Part shown: in pieces, positions 19,803-28,223 of the stretch
Position numbering within the stretch: position 1 is the stretch's first letter
How the letters are laid out: each line of letters starts with the position of its first letter
NCBI RefSeq assembly: GCF_946480385.1
Contig: NZ_CAMLJP010000032.1
Coordinates: forward strand, 1 to 53,085
DNA length: 53,085 nucleotides
Source: an uncultured Azospirillum sp.
GTDB taxonomy: Bacteria; Pseudomonadota; Alphaproteobacteria; Azospirillales; Azospirillaceae
Reading direction: 5' to 3'
Program-made: the position numbers and the translations under genes
Notes under the pieces: model-generated
What the model was told of the DNA's origin: nothing
Seen by the model: only the letters and a program-made list of their open reading frames with translations
Databases searched by the model: none

Positions 19803-21623
19803 TCAGGCCGCGCTTTCCGTCACCGGCAGGGTGTCCCGCACCTCCTCGCGCAGGGTGACGGCGCCGTTGGTGCGCTCCAGCACCAGCTTGCGGCCGTGGT
19901 GGGCGTCCAACCCGGCATGGTGGCCGATGGTCAGCAGGGTAGCGTTCGGCAGTTCGCGTTCCATCAGGGTCAGCAGCTCCTCCTCCGCCGGAGGGTCGAG
20001 GCTGTCGGTGGCGTCCTCAAGGAAGATCCAGTCGGGGCGGCGGATCAGCAGCCGGGCGAAGCCCAGGCGCTGGCGTTCGGGCACCGACAGCACCTCGTCC
20101 CAGCGGTCGAGGCTGTCCAGCCGGTCGACGAGGTCGGGCAGCCCGACGCTGACCAGTGCCGCCGCCGCCTTGTCGTCGGCCACCGACGAGGCCGTGCCGG
20201 GATAGGCCAGCACCGCACGCAGGCTGGCATGCGGCAGATAGGGGCGTTCGGGCATGAAGAAGACGCGGGTGTGGGCAGGCAGGGTGATCAGCCCGCGGCC
20301 CCAGGGCCAGACGCCGGCCACGGCCCGGAACAGGCGGATGGTCGCCGTCGCGTCGCCGCCGATCAGCACGCGGTCGCCCGGCCGCACCTCCAGATCGAAG
20401 GGATGGACGACCGGCGTGCCGTTCGGCTCGTCGATGGCGACGCCGGTGAAGGTCAGGGTCTTGTGCTCGTCCGCGCGGACGACCTGGATATGGCCGTCCG
20501 GCACGTCGCAGACCTCGCGGTCCAGCCGCACCAGCGCGTCGTGCAGGTTCAGCACGCGCTCCACCGAGGCGCGCCATTCGGCGGCGCGCGGCAGATTGTC
20601 GATCGGCCAGGACAGGGCGCCCACCGTCTGCTGGAAGGCCTGTGCCGTCTGCATCAGCACGCCCAGCGTGATGGCGCCGGTGATGTAGCGGGGGGCGGCG
20701 ACCAGGATCGGGAAGGCGGCGGACAGCACGGAATAGCTGGCGCTGAACACCATCATGTGGCTGAGCGCCCTGGTCTGGCCGTTCCAACCCCGCGCAACCC
20801 CGGCGAACAGGCCGGTGAGATGCCCGCGCTCCGCCGATTCCCCGTGCAGCAGCGCGATGGTCTGGCCATTCTCGCGGATGCGGGCCAGCGCGAAGCGGAA
20901 ATCGGCCTCGTAGCCCTGGCGCCGGTTGACGGCGTTGACCAGCGGCTGGCCGATCAGCATGGCGATGCTGGTGCCCACCACGGCATAGATCAGCGCCACG
21001 AACAGCAGATGGCCCGGCACCGACAGCTCGGTCCCCAGAATCGTGACCGTGATGGTGCCGGACAGCATCCACAGGATGTTGGTGAAGCTGACCAGCAGCA
21101 GCGCGCAGTAGGTCAGCGAATGGCCGAGGTCGATGGCGACCTCCGCCGTGATGCGGATGTCCTCGGCAATGCGGCCGTCGGGGTTGTCATGCTCGCCCGG
21201 CATATAGGCGATCTGGTGATGGCGGCCACGGCGGAGCCAATCCTCCAGCAGTTTGCGGGTCAGCCAGTCGCGCCAGCCCATCTGCAGCCGGCGCTTCACC
21301 CGCAGATGCAGCACGACGATGACGATGTTGTAGACGATAATCAGCCCGACGACGGCGATCATCGTCATCAGCCGGTCCATGGAGCGCTGTTCGAGCGCGT
21401 CGAACAGCCGCTCGCTCCACAGATTGATCAGCACCGGGATCGACACCTGCCCGATGGTCAGTACGATCAGCGCGACGGTCAGCACCCAGACGGTCACCCG
21501 GGTCCGCCCGAACCAATAGCCGCCCGCCAGCCGCAGGAAACGGCGGGTGAAGCCCGGTTCGTCGCCGTCGGCGGGCTTGTTTCCGCCCGTCTTGCCGTCT
21601 GTGTCGTCGGTCATGCCGCCCAT
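19803..21623 (-). CDS. ABC transporter, SbmA/BacA/YddA-like fused permease-ATPase with degenerate ATPase motifs
   Basis: The 606-residue half transporter has an SbmA/BacA-type membrane domain with about six helices (residues 40-340; landmark WRDWLTRKLLEDWL and QIAYMPGEHDNPDGRIAEDI) fused to a nucleotide-binding domain (about 390-590). The binding domain departs from consensus: Walker A reads LIGGDATATIRLF with no GK[ST], the Q-loop is FMPERPYLP, the signature is LSVPERQRL instead of LSxGEQQRL, and Walker B is FLEDATDSLD with Asp and Glu swapped. The H-loop His is kept (TIGHH). The frame is intact, so the domain looks folded but may not hydrolyse ATP; SbmA itself works without one, using the proton gradient. 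The start at 21623 has GGAGG six bases upstream. It may take up peptides, an inference from family. Confidence 0.82.
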   Translation of the reverse strand: MGGMTDDTDGKTGGNKPADGDEPGFTRRFLRLAGGYWFGRTRVTVWVLTVALIVLTIGQVSIPVLINLWSERLFDALEQRSMDRLMTMIAVVGLIIVYNIVIVVLHLRVKRRLQMGWRDWLTRKLLEDWLRRGRHHQIAYMPGEHDNPDGRIAEDIRITAEVAIDLGHSLTYCALLLVSFTNILWMLSGTITVTILGTELSVPGHLLFVALIYAVVGTSIAMLIGQPLVNAVNRRQGYEADFRFALARIRENGQTIALLHGESAERGHLTGLFAGVARGWNGQTRALSHMMVFSASYSVLSAAFPILVAAPRYITGAITLGVLMQTAQAFQQTVGALSWPIDNLPRAAEWRASVERVLNLHDALVRLDREVCDVPDGHIQVVRADEHKTLTFTGVAIDEPNGTPVVHPFDLEVRPGDRVLIGGDATATIRLFRAVAGVWPWGRGLITLPAHTRVFFMPERPYLPHASLRAVLAYPGTASSVADDKAAAALVSVGLPDLVDRLDSLDRWDEVLSVPERQRLGFARLLIRRPDWIFLEDATDSLDPPAEEELLTLMERELPNATLLTIGHHAGLDAHHGRKLVLERTNGAVTLREEVRDTLPVTESAA

Positions 21624-21714
21624 CCCGGGCCTCCGCCCTCAATCCTCGCCGTCCGTATGACTAACGAATAGGACGCGTATTGCCAAAAGTACAGGGGCAG
21701 GGGCGAAGGAAGGG

Positions 21715-23079
21715 TTAAAGCCTCCCCGTTCTCACAACCTCGGCGAGGAAGCGATAGCTGTCCTTCGGCGTGCGTTCGAGCGTGTCGTAATCGACACGCA
21801 CGATGCCGAACCGCTTCGACAGGCCGAAGGCCCATTCGAAGTTGTCCAGCAGGCTCCAGCACAGGTAGCCCTTGACGTTGCAGCCGTCGGCCAGCGCCTT
21901 CGCCACCGATTCCAGATGCTCGCGGTAGAACAGCACCCGCTCGGCATCGTGGATCTGCCCGTCCGGCGTCACCACGTCGTCATAGGCGCAGCCATTCTCG
22001 GCAATGAAGACGGCGGGATTGCCGTAGTCGGTGCGGAGTTCGGTCAGCAGGTCGTACAGACCCTCCGGCTGCACCGGCCAGGCCATCCCGGTCCAGCGCC
22101 GGCACTGCGCCTCGCCCCAGCCGACATGGAAGGGCCGGCCCTCCTCATGCTTCATCGTCATGCGGGAGTAGTAGTTGATGCCGAGCAGGTCGATGGGATA
22201 GCGGATCGCCTCCTCGTCGCCGGGCAGCACGAAATCCGCCATCCGGTCGGCCAGCAGCGCCGGGATCTGGCCGCGCATCAGTCCGTCCAGCGTCACCCGG
22301 TTCCACACCGCGTCCCAGCGGGCGGCGGCGGCGACATCCTCCGGACGGTCGCTGTCGGGAACGCTCGGCTGCAGGTTCAGGACGGTGCCCAGCGTCAGGC
22401 CGGACTGCTCCGCCGCAATGGCGCGCAGCGCGGCGCCCTGCGCGAGGTTCTGGTGATGCAGGGCGCGCAGGATGCCCTGTTCGCCCAGCTTGTGGCCGGG
22501 GGCATGCTCGCCCACGCCATAGCCGAAGATGGCGACGACGTTCGGCTCGTTCAGCATCATCCACGTCTTGACCCGGTCGGCCAGCCGGGCGGTGACGACG
22601 CGGGCATAGTCGGCGAAGGGGCCGATGATCTCCCGCCCCTGCCAGCCGCCGGCATCCTCCAGCGGCTGCGGCAGGTCCCAGTGGTAGAGGCAGGCCATCG
22701 GCGTGATCCCGGCCTCCAGCAGCCCGTCGACCAGCCGGTCGTAGAAATCGAGGCCGCGCGTCTCCACCGCCCCGGTCCCCGTCGGCAGGATGCGCGGCCA
22801 GGCGATGGAGAAGCGGTAGCTGTCGAAGCCCGCCGCCTTCATCAGCGCGATGTCTTCCGGGTAGCGGTGGTAATGGTCGCAGGCGACGGCGGCGCTGCTG
22901 CCGTCCATGATGCGCCCTTGCGCGGTGAAGGTGTCCCACACGCAAGGCCCGCGCCCGTCGGCATTGACCGCGCCTTCGATCTGGTAGGAGGCGGTGGACG
23001 ATCCCCAGCGGAAATCGGGCGGGAAACTCAGCGGCCTGGGATCGGCGGCCTGGGACACGGGCTGGCTGAAGCTGTCCAT
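21715..23079 (-). CDS. GH1 beta-glucosidase
   Basis: The 454-residue enzyme has the full GH1 TIM barrel. The N-terminal [19 protein letters not shown] and [10 protein letters not shown] are standard. Acid/base Glu178 lies in MMLNEPNVV and nucleophile Glu361 in [11 protein letters not shown]. Near the end, [22 protein letters not shown] contributes to the sugar site. It hydrolyses beta-glucosides or related beta-glycosides; there is no signal peptide, so the substrate must enter the cell. The ATG at 23079 has GGAGGA upstream; the frame extends to 23142 without support. It is divergent from a GH4 glycosidase gene, with 208 bases between their starts, which suggests shared control. Confidence 0.95.
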   Translation of the reverse strand: MDSFSQPVSQAADPRPLSFPPDFRWGSSTASYQIEGAVNADGRGPCVWDTFTAQGRIMDGSSAAVACDHYHRYPEDIALMKAAGFDSYRFSIAWPRILPTGTGAVETRGLDFYDRLVDGLLEAGITPMACLYHWDLPQPLEDAGGWQGREIIGPFADYARVVTARLADRVKTWMMLNEPNVVAIFGYGVGEHAPGHKLGEQGILRALHHQNLAQGAALRAIAAEQSGLTLGTVLNLQPSVPDSDRPEDVAAAARWDAVWNRVTLDGLMRGQIPALLADRMADFVLPGDEEAIRYPIDLLGINYYSRMTMKHEEGRPFHVGWGEAQCRRWTGMAWPVQPEGLYDLLTELRTDYGNPAVFIAENGCAYDDVVTPDGQIHDAERVLFYREHLESVAKALADGCNVKGYLCWSLLDNFEWAFGLSKRFGIVRVDYDTLERTPKDSYRFLAEVVRTGRL

Positions 23080-23287
23080 TCTTATCCTCCCACGGGGACG
23101 TTCGTTTTTCCCAGCATGCCGCAGCCGGATCGTCTTCGCCATGGGACAAGCGTGCGAACGATGCAGGCGCGACGCGGTGGCGCATCCGGGGCCGGGTGCA
23201 CGCGGGGACTGTGCGGACCTCTCCGAAAGGCGTAGCCTGTCACGACAAGACGGCGGTCAGCCGCTCCGCTTACGGAGGAAACGCTAC

Positions 23288-24586
23288 ATGTCGAACTCCA
23301 TTGGGCCCAACACCACGAAGATCGTCTTCATCGGCGCCGGCAGCGCCGCCTTCGGGCTCAGCCTGTTCCAGGACCTGTTCTCCACCCGCGAGTTGGCCGG
23401 CAGCACCCTGACGCTGGTCGACACCAACCAGGACGCGCTCGACCGCATGGCGGCGCTGGCCGAGGTGATGAACCGCCATGGTGACGCCGGCATCACCATC
23501 GAGAAGACCACCGACCGCAAGGCGGCGCTGCAGGGCGCCGGCTTCGTGCTGTGCGCCATCGCCATCGACCGCAACCGGCTGTGGAAGCTGGATTTCGAGG
23601 TGCCGAAGAAGCACGGCATCCGCCACACGCTGGGCGAGAACGGCGGCCCCGGCGGGCTGTTCTTCACCCTGCGCACCCTGCCGCTGATCGTCGACATCGT
23701 CCGCGACGTCGAGGCGATCTGCCCCGACGCGCTGTTCATCAACCTGTCGAATCCGGAAAGCCGCATCGTTCTGGGCCTGTCGCGCTGCACCTCCGTGCGG
23801 ACGCTGGGGCTCTGCCACGGCATCTTCCTGGCCCGCTGGTTCATCTGCCAGATCCTGGGCATGGCCGAGAAAGAGGTCGATGTCTGGGGCGCCGGGCTGA
23901 ACCATTTCCAATGGCTGACCTCGATCCGCGAGAAGGCGACGGGACGCGACCTCTACCCGCTGCTGCGGGAGAAAGAGGCGACGCACGACCCCTCCTTCAC
24001 CCCGCTGGCGCGCCGCCTGTTCCACGCCTTCGGCCTGTGGGTGACGCCCAGCGACGACCACACCGGCGAGTTCCTGCCCTATGGCTGGGAAGGCGGGGAG
24101 CATGGCTTCGACTTCAAGCATGACGAAGAAGGCCGCGTCATCCTGCGCGACCTGATGGACGGCGTCATCGACGGCAGCAAGCCGATCCCCGATGACTGGA
24201 CCAAGCCGTCCTGGGGCGAGCGGGCGGTGGCGGTGATCGCCGGACAGCTGCACAACCAGAAGCGCTTCATCGAGAGCGGCATCGTCATCAACCGCGGCGT
24301 CATCCCCGGCCTGCCCGACGAGCTGGCGGTGGAGGTGCCGCTGGTGGCGGATGCCGCCGGGGTTCACCCGGTGTCGCTCGGCCGCCTGCCCGACGGCATC
24401 ATCAAGCTGCTGTCGGTCCAGGCCAACGTGCAGCAACTGTCGGTGGAGGCGGCGCTGCGCGGGTCGAAGGAACTGGCGCTGCAGGCCCTGCTGATCGACC
24501 CCGTCATCAATTCCAGCACGGCAGCCGTCGCCATCCTGGACGAGTTGTGGGAGGCGAACCGGCCCTATATCCGGGCTTGCCTGTAG
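23288..24586 (+). CDS. GH4 family glycosidase (alpha-glucosidase/alpha-galactosidase type)
   Basis: The 432-residue enzyme belongs to glycoside hydrolase family 4, which uses NAD+ and a divalent metal and works by oxidation, elimination and re-reduction. The dinucleotide motif is [11 protein letters not shown] near the N-terminus. The metal ligands are the Cys of GLCHGIF and the His of GLNHFQW, and NLSNPESR is also typical. Members act on alpha- or beta-glycosides, free or phosphorylated; the exact substrate is not clear. The ATG at 23288 has GGAGGA upstream; the long upstream open frame is a shadow over the GH1 gene. It is divergent from the GH1 gene and converges on an MFS gene six bases away. 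Confidence 0.92.
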   Translation: MSNSIGPNTTKIVFIGAGSAAFGLSLFQDLFSTRELAGSTLTLVDTNQDALDRMAALAEVMNRHGDAGITIEKTTDRKAALQGAGFVLCAIAIDRNRLWKLDFEVPKKHGIRHTLGENGGPGGLFFTLRTLPLIVDIVRDVEAICPDALFINLSNPESRIVLGLSRCTSVRTLGLCHGIFLARWFICQILGMAEKEVDVWGAGLNHFQWLTSIREKATGRDLYPLLREKEATHDPSFTPLARRLFHAFGLWVTPSDDHTGEFLPYGWEGGEHGFDFKHDEEGRVILRDLMDGVIDGSKPIPDDWTKPSWGERAVAVIAGQLHNQKRFIESGIVINRGVIPGLPDELAVEVPLVADAAGVHPVSLGRLPDGIIKLLSVQANVQQLSVEAALRGSKELALQALLIDPVINSSTAAVAILDELWEANRPYIRACL

Positions 24587-24592
24587 GGGGCC

Positions 24593-25744
24593 CTACGCCC
24601 GCCCCCGCCGGATCAGCCGGGCCGAGGCGAAGCCCAGCCCGGCGGTCAGCGCGCCGACGCCGAGGAACAGCGGCGCGAAGCCGGTGTGGGTGGAGATGTA
24701 GCCGTACAGAACCGGCCCGATCCCCTGGCCGATGAAGAAGCTCGATGCGAACAGGGCCAGCGCCGACCCGCGGGCGGTCGGCGCCAGCTCCGTCGCCTGG
24801 GTCTGCATGGTGTTGTGCAGCATGTAGAAGCCGAAGCCGGCGACCAGGAAACAGAGGCTCACCACCGGCCAGGGCACCGGGAAGGCGATGACCAGATAGG
24901 CCAGACCGGCCGCCAGTCCGCCGGCCTTCATCATGCCCCATTGGCCGAGCGAGGCGATCAGCCGCCGCACCACGGCGCTGTAGGCGACGCCGCCGATGGC
25001 GAAGGCGGCGATGGTCAGCCCGGCCTGGAAGGCGCCGGCCGCGCCATGTTCGATCAGCACCGGCGCCACGAAGGGGAAGACGCCGAAGATCAGCAGCCCT
25101 TCCGCCGCAACCGTGGCGAAGACGAACAGCGACGCCGGGTTGGTCAGCACGGTGGCATAGCGCCGCTGCGCATCCGACACCGACAGGGGTGAGCGGGTTT
25201 CCACCTCGCGCGCCAGTCCGATCAGGGCGGCGACACAGATCAGCGCGGTCAGCCCGGCGGACAGGCCGAACACCGTGCGCCAGCCGAAGGCCTCGGCCAA
25301 CGCGCCCGAGACGGCGGAGCCCGACATCTGCCCGAGGATCACCGCCAGCAGGAAGCGGCTGATCGCGATCTGCCGCTCCTCGTAAGGCACGCGGTCGCCG
25401 ATCAGCGCCATGGAGGCCGGGATGATGCCGCCGGCGAAGGCCCCGGCCAGGACGCGCCCGGCCATCACCGTGCCGTAGCTCGGCGCGATGGTGGACAGCA
25501 CAAGGCCGACCGTCAGGACCGACAGGGCGAGCCGGACCAGCCGCGACTTGCCGATGGCGTCGCCGACCGGTCCCAGCACGATCTGCATCAGCGCATAGGG
25601 CAGTGTGTAGGCCGACGCCAGCAGCGCCGCCTGCCGAACCGTGACGCCGAGGTCATCGGCGATCAGCGTCAGCATCGGATCGGTGGTGCGCAGGGAAAAG
25701 GCGCTGGCGAACCCGGCGAGGCCGAGCAGGAAGATGAGGCGCAT
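24593..25744 (-). CDS. MFS transporter
   Basis: The 383-residue protein has about 12 membrane helices. The loop between helices 2 and 3 contains GPVGDAIGKSRLVRLAL, a form of the MFS motif A. Other landmarks are GRVLAGAFAGGIIPASMALIGD (motif around helix 4-5) and SGALAEAFGWRTVF. It resembles drug:H+ antiporters of the YnfM/CmlA type more than sugar carriers, but the substrate cannot be read. The ATG at 25744 was chosen because the family starts close to the first helix; a GTG-type extension to 25774 is possible. It is transcribed alone, convergent with the GH4 gene. Confidence 0.85.
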   Translation of the reverse strand: MRLIFLLGLAGFASAFSLRTTDPMLTLIADDLGVTVRQAALLASAYTLPYALMQIVLGPVGDAIGKSRLVRLALSVLTVGLVLSTIAPSYGTVMAGRVLAGAFAGGIIPASMALIGDRVPYEERQIAISRFLLAVILGQMSGSAVSGALAEAFGWRTVFGLSAGLTALICVAALIGLAREVETRSPLSVSDAQRRYATVLTNPASLFVFATVAAEGLLIFGVFPFVAPVLIEHGAAGAFQAGLTIAAFAIGGVAYSAVVRRLIASLGQWGMMKAGGLAAGLAYLVIAFPVPWPVVSLCFLVAGFGFYMLHNTMQTQATELAPTARGSALALFASSFFIGQGIGPVLYGYISTHTGFAPLFLGVGALTAGLGFASARLIRRGRA

Positions 25745-25975
25745 GGAGGATCCGGAAAGCGACGGTGACGGCAAAGGCGATGGTTGTGGACCTTAGCCGG
25801 ATCGCCGGCACGCGTACCGCAGCGCGACGGAGATGGCAGGCATGCGCGCGCCGCGGGATCGTTCGTGTACGGCATTACCTGAGACGTAATCGATTCAGCT
25901 CCCGCCATCGGGCAATTCTGGGTTCGCCGGGACAATCCGGCGGCCCGGACAACGAACCGAGAAAGGGACCTGACG

Positions 25976-26353
25976 ATGACCGACGCGACCCACACCCCCG
26001 CCGCAATCGCCGACCTCTACATCGCCGCCTGGAACGAGACCGACCCGCAACGGCGCTGCGCCCTGATCGCGCAGGGTTGGAGCGAGGATGCCAGCTATCT
26101 CGACCCGCTGGCGGGGGTGAGCGGCCATGACGGGCTGGACGCGCTGATCGACGCCGTGCAGCGGCAGTTCCCCGGCCTGCGCTTCAGCCTGCTGGGGGCC
26201 GTGGACGGGCACAATGACCGGCTGCGCTTCTCCTGGGCGCTGGGGCCGGAGGGCGGCGAGCCGCTCGCCCGCGGCACCGACTTCGCCGTGCTGGCGGCGG
26301 ATGGGCGGCTGCGCAGCGTCACCGGCTTCCTCGACCAGATGCCGACCGCCTGA
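25976..26353 (+). CDS. SnoaL-like / NTF2-fold protein
   Basis: The 125-residue protein follows the SnoaL/NTF2 pattern: opening helix (AAIADLYIAAWNETDPQRRCALI), then WSEDASYLDPLAGVSGHDGL, a second helix (LDALIDAVQRQFPG), and the strands LRFSLLGAVDGHNDRLRFSWALG and GTDFAVLAADGRLRSVTGFLD. Such folds form small pockets for ligands or catalysis; no activity is assigned. AAAGGGA lies upstream of the ATG at 25976. It is the first of three genes read together: the alpha/beta hydrolase starts 28 bases after its stop and a regulator follows. Confidence 0.8.
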   Translation: MTDATHTPAAIADLYIAAWNETDPQRRCALIAQGWSEDASYLDPLAGVSGHDGLDALIDAVQRQFPGLRFSLLGAVDGHNDRLRFSWALGPEGGEPLARGTDFAVLAADGRLRSVTGFLDQMPTA

Positions 26354-26381
26354 ACTGGAAACTTTTGCAGGGAGATCGATC

Positions 26382-27197
26382 ATGGGCTTCATCCAGACCG
26401 ACGACGGCGTGCGCCTGTTCTATCGCGATTGGGGAAATCGGAAGGGCAGCCGGCCGATCGTCTTCGTTTCGAGCTGGTCGCTGACCTCCGACGCCTGGGC
26501 CTATCAGATGGCGCCGCTCTCCGAGCAGGGATGCCGCTGCATCGCCTTCGACCGCCGCGGCCACGGCAAGTCCGACGAATCGCCGTCCGGCTACGGCTTC
26601 GACCGGCTGGCGGACGACATCGCCGCGCTGATGGACGGGCTGGATCTGCGGGAGGTGACGCTGGTCGGCCATTCGATGGCGACGGGGGAGATCGTGCGCT
26701 ACCTGACCCGGCATGGCGCCAAGCGGGTGGCGGGCGTGGTGATGGTGGGAACCATCACGCCGCTGATGGCGCGGACCGCCGACAACCCGGACGGCGTCGA
26801 TCCGGCGCTGTTCGAGGCATTCCGGACGGAGCAGCTGCTGCGCGACTTCCCGAAGTGGTTGGGCGACAACATCGACCCCTTCGTGAACGAGGAGACCTCG
26901 GCGGAGATGAAGGGCTGGATCACCGGGATGGCGCTGCAATCCTCCTTGTTGGCCCTGCTGGAGTGCAACCGCGCCATCACTTCGGCCGATTTTCGGACGG
27001 AGCTGCCGGCCATCACCGTGCCGACCCTGGTCGTCCATGGCGACCGCGACGTGACCACGCCGCTGTCGCTCGCCGAACGCACGGTGGCGCTGATGCCGAA
27101 CGCCAAGCTGTCCTTCTATGAGGGAGGGCCGCACGGCCTGTTCATCACCCACCGCGACCGGTTCAACGCGGAACTGCTGGCCTTCGCCCACGGATGA
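26382..27197 (+). CDS. Alpha/beta hydrolase (non-haem chloroperoxidase/esterase type)
   Basis: The 271-residue enzyme has the whole alpha/beta-hydrolase set: oxyanion region VFVSSWSLTSDAW, FDRRGHGKSD, nucleophile Ser98 in LVGHSMATGE, Asp in HGDRDVTTP and the final His in GGPHGLF. Overall it resembles the group annotated as non-haem chloroperoxidases, which act mainly as esterases or perhydrolases. The ATG at 26382 is preceded by AGGGAGA. It lies between the SnoaL-like gene and the XRE regulator, all on one strand, so the regulator may control the pair. Confidence 0.88.
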   Translation: MGFIQTDDGVRLFYRDWGNRKGSRPIVFVSSWSLTSDAWAYQMAPLSEQGCRCIAFDRRGHGKSDESPSGYGFDRLADDIAALMDGLDLREVTLVGHSMATGEIVRYLTRHGAKRVAGVVMVGTITPLMARTADNPDGVDPALFEAFRTEQLLRDFPKWLGDNIDPFVNEETSAEMKGWITGMALQSSLLALLECNRAITSADFRTELPAITVPTLVVHGDRDVTTPLSLAERTVALMPNAKLSFYEGGPHGLFITHRDRFNAELLAFAHG

Positions 27198-27237
27198 CGG
27201 CAACGATGGCAAAAGATCCAGGCTCGGAGCACTCACC

Positions 27238-28113
27238 ATGCCCCATGGCACCTCTCAGACCACCGGCCGCAACGGCAGGGCACCGGCAGGGCCGCCGGTC
27301 GGCGCCCTGCTGCGCTCCTGGCGGCAGCGGCGCGGCCTCAGCCAGCTCGATCTCGCTTGCGAGGCGGACATCTCCACCCGGCATGTCAGCTTTCTGGAAA
27401 CCGGCCGGTCGCAGCCCAGCCGCGGCATGCTGATCCATCTGGCCGAACGGCTGGACGTGCCGCTGCGGGACCGCAACGCCCTGCTGGTCGCCGCCGGTTT
27501 CGCCCCGGTCTACAGCGAACACAGCCTGGACAATCCGGCGATGGAGGCGGCGCGCAAGGCGGTCGATCTGGTGCTGACCGGGCACGAGCCCTTCCCGGCG
27601 CTGGCGGTGGACCGGCATTGGCATCTGCTGGCAGCGAACCGGGCGGTGCCGCCGCTGCTGGAGGGGGTGTCGGCGGAGCTGCTGGCGGGACCGGTCAACG
27701 TCCTGCGCCTCAGCCTGCATCCCGAGGGGCTGGCCGGCCGCATCGGCAATTGGGCGCAATGGCGGGAGCATGTGCTGTCCCGCCTGACCCGCCAGATCGA
27801 AGCGAGCGCCGATCCGGTGCTGGTGGCGCTGCGCAGCGAGTTGCAGGGGTATCCGGCGCCGGCCGCCGCTGACGGTGATGGCAACGGTGGCGCGGAGGGG
27901 CACCATCCCGACGTGGTGGTGCCGCTGCGGCTGCACACGTCCGTCGGACTGCTGAGCCTGTTCAGCACGACGACCGTCTTCGGGACGGCGGTGGATGTCA
28001 CGCTGTCGGAACTGGCGATCGAGGCGTTCTTTCCGGCCGATGCCGAAACGGCGGAGCGACTGCGCGCGCAACTCCCTCTCCCGCCCCGGGAGAGGGAAGG
28101 GGCCCAAGCGTAG
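27238..28113 (+). CDS. XRE family regulator with MmyB-like ligand-binding domain
   Basis: The 291-residue protein has an XRE helix-turn-helix at about residues 22-80 (LLRSWRQRRGLSQLDLACEA, then STRHVSFLETGRSQPSRGML) and a C-terminal MmyB-like ligand-binding region at about 105-275 (PFPALAVDRHWHLLAANRA, NVLRLSLHPEGLA). Regulators of this type usually sit beside the oxidoreductase or hydrolase genes they control, as here. The ATG is at 27238. Its last residues (PLPPREREGAQA) and stop are encoded by the palindromic repeat that starts at 28074, so the native C-terminus has been replaced or extended by the repeat. Confidence 0.85.
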   Translation: MPHGTSQTTGRNGRAPAGPPVGALLRSWRQRRGLSQLDLACEADISTRHVSFLETGRSQPSRGMLIHLAERLDVPLRDRNALLVAAGFAPVYSEHSLDNPAMEAARKAVDLVLTGHEPFPALAVDRHWHLLAANRAVPPLLEGVSAELLAGPVNVLRLSLHPEGLAGRIGNWAQWREHVLSRLTRQIEASADPVLVALRSELQGYPAPAAADGDGNGGAEGHHPDVVVPLRLHTSVGLLSLFSTTTVFGTAVDVTLSELAIEAFFPADAETAERLRAQLPLPPREREGAQA

Positions 28114-28217
28114 CTTGGGAAGGGTGAGGGGTTATCCAAGGATCAAGATCCATGTCCGGATTCCCCCTCACCCTCCCGCCTTCGGCGGGGCCCTCCCTCT
28201 CCCGGGGCGGGAGAGGG
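28074..28217. repeat. Composite palindromic repeat, same family as 1137-1239
   Basis: Two small palindromes flank the element: CCCTCTCCCG-CCC-CGGGAGAGGG at 28074-28096 and the same 10-base arms around GGG at 28195-28217. Between them GGGTGAGGGG (about 28125) faces CCCCTCACCC (about 28164), so the whole block folds on itself. It lies between the converging XRE regulator and putA genes and overlaps the end of the former. It likely acts as a two-way transcription end or RNA stabiliser. Confidence 0.75.
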
Positions 28218-28223
28218 CATTAC

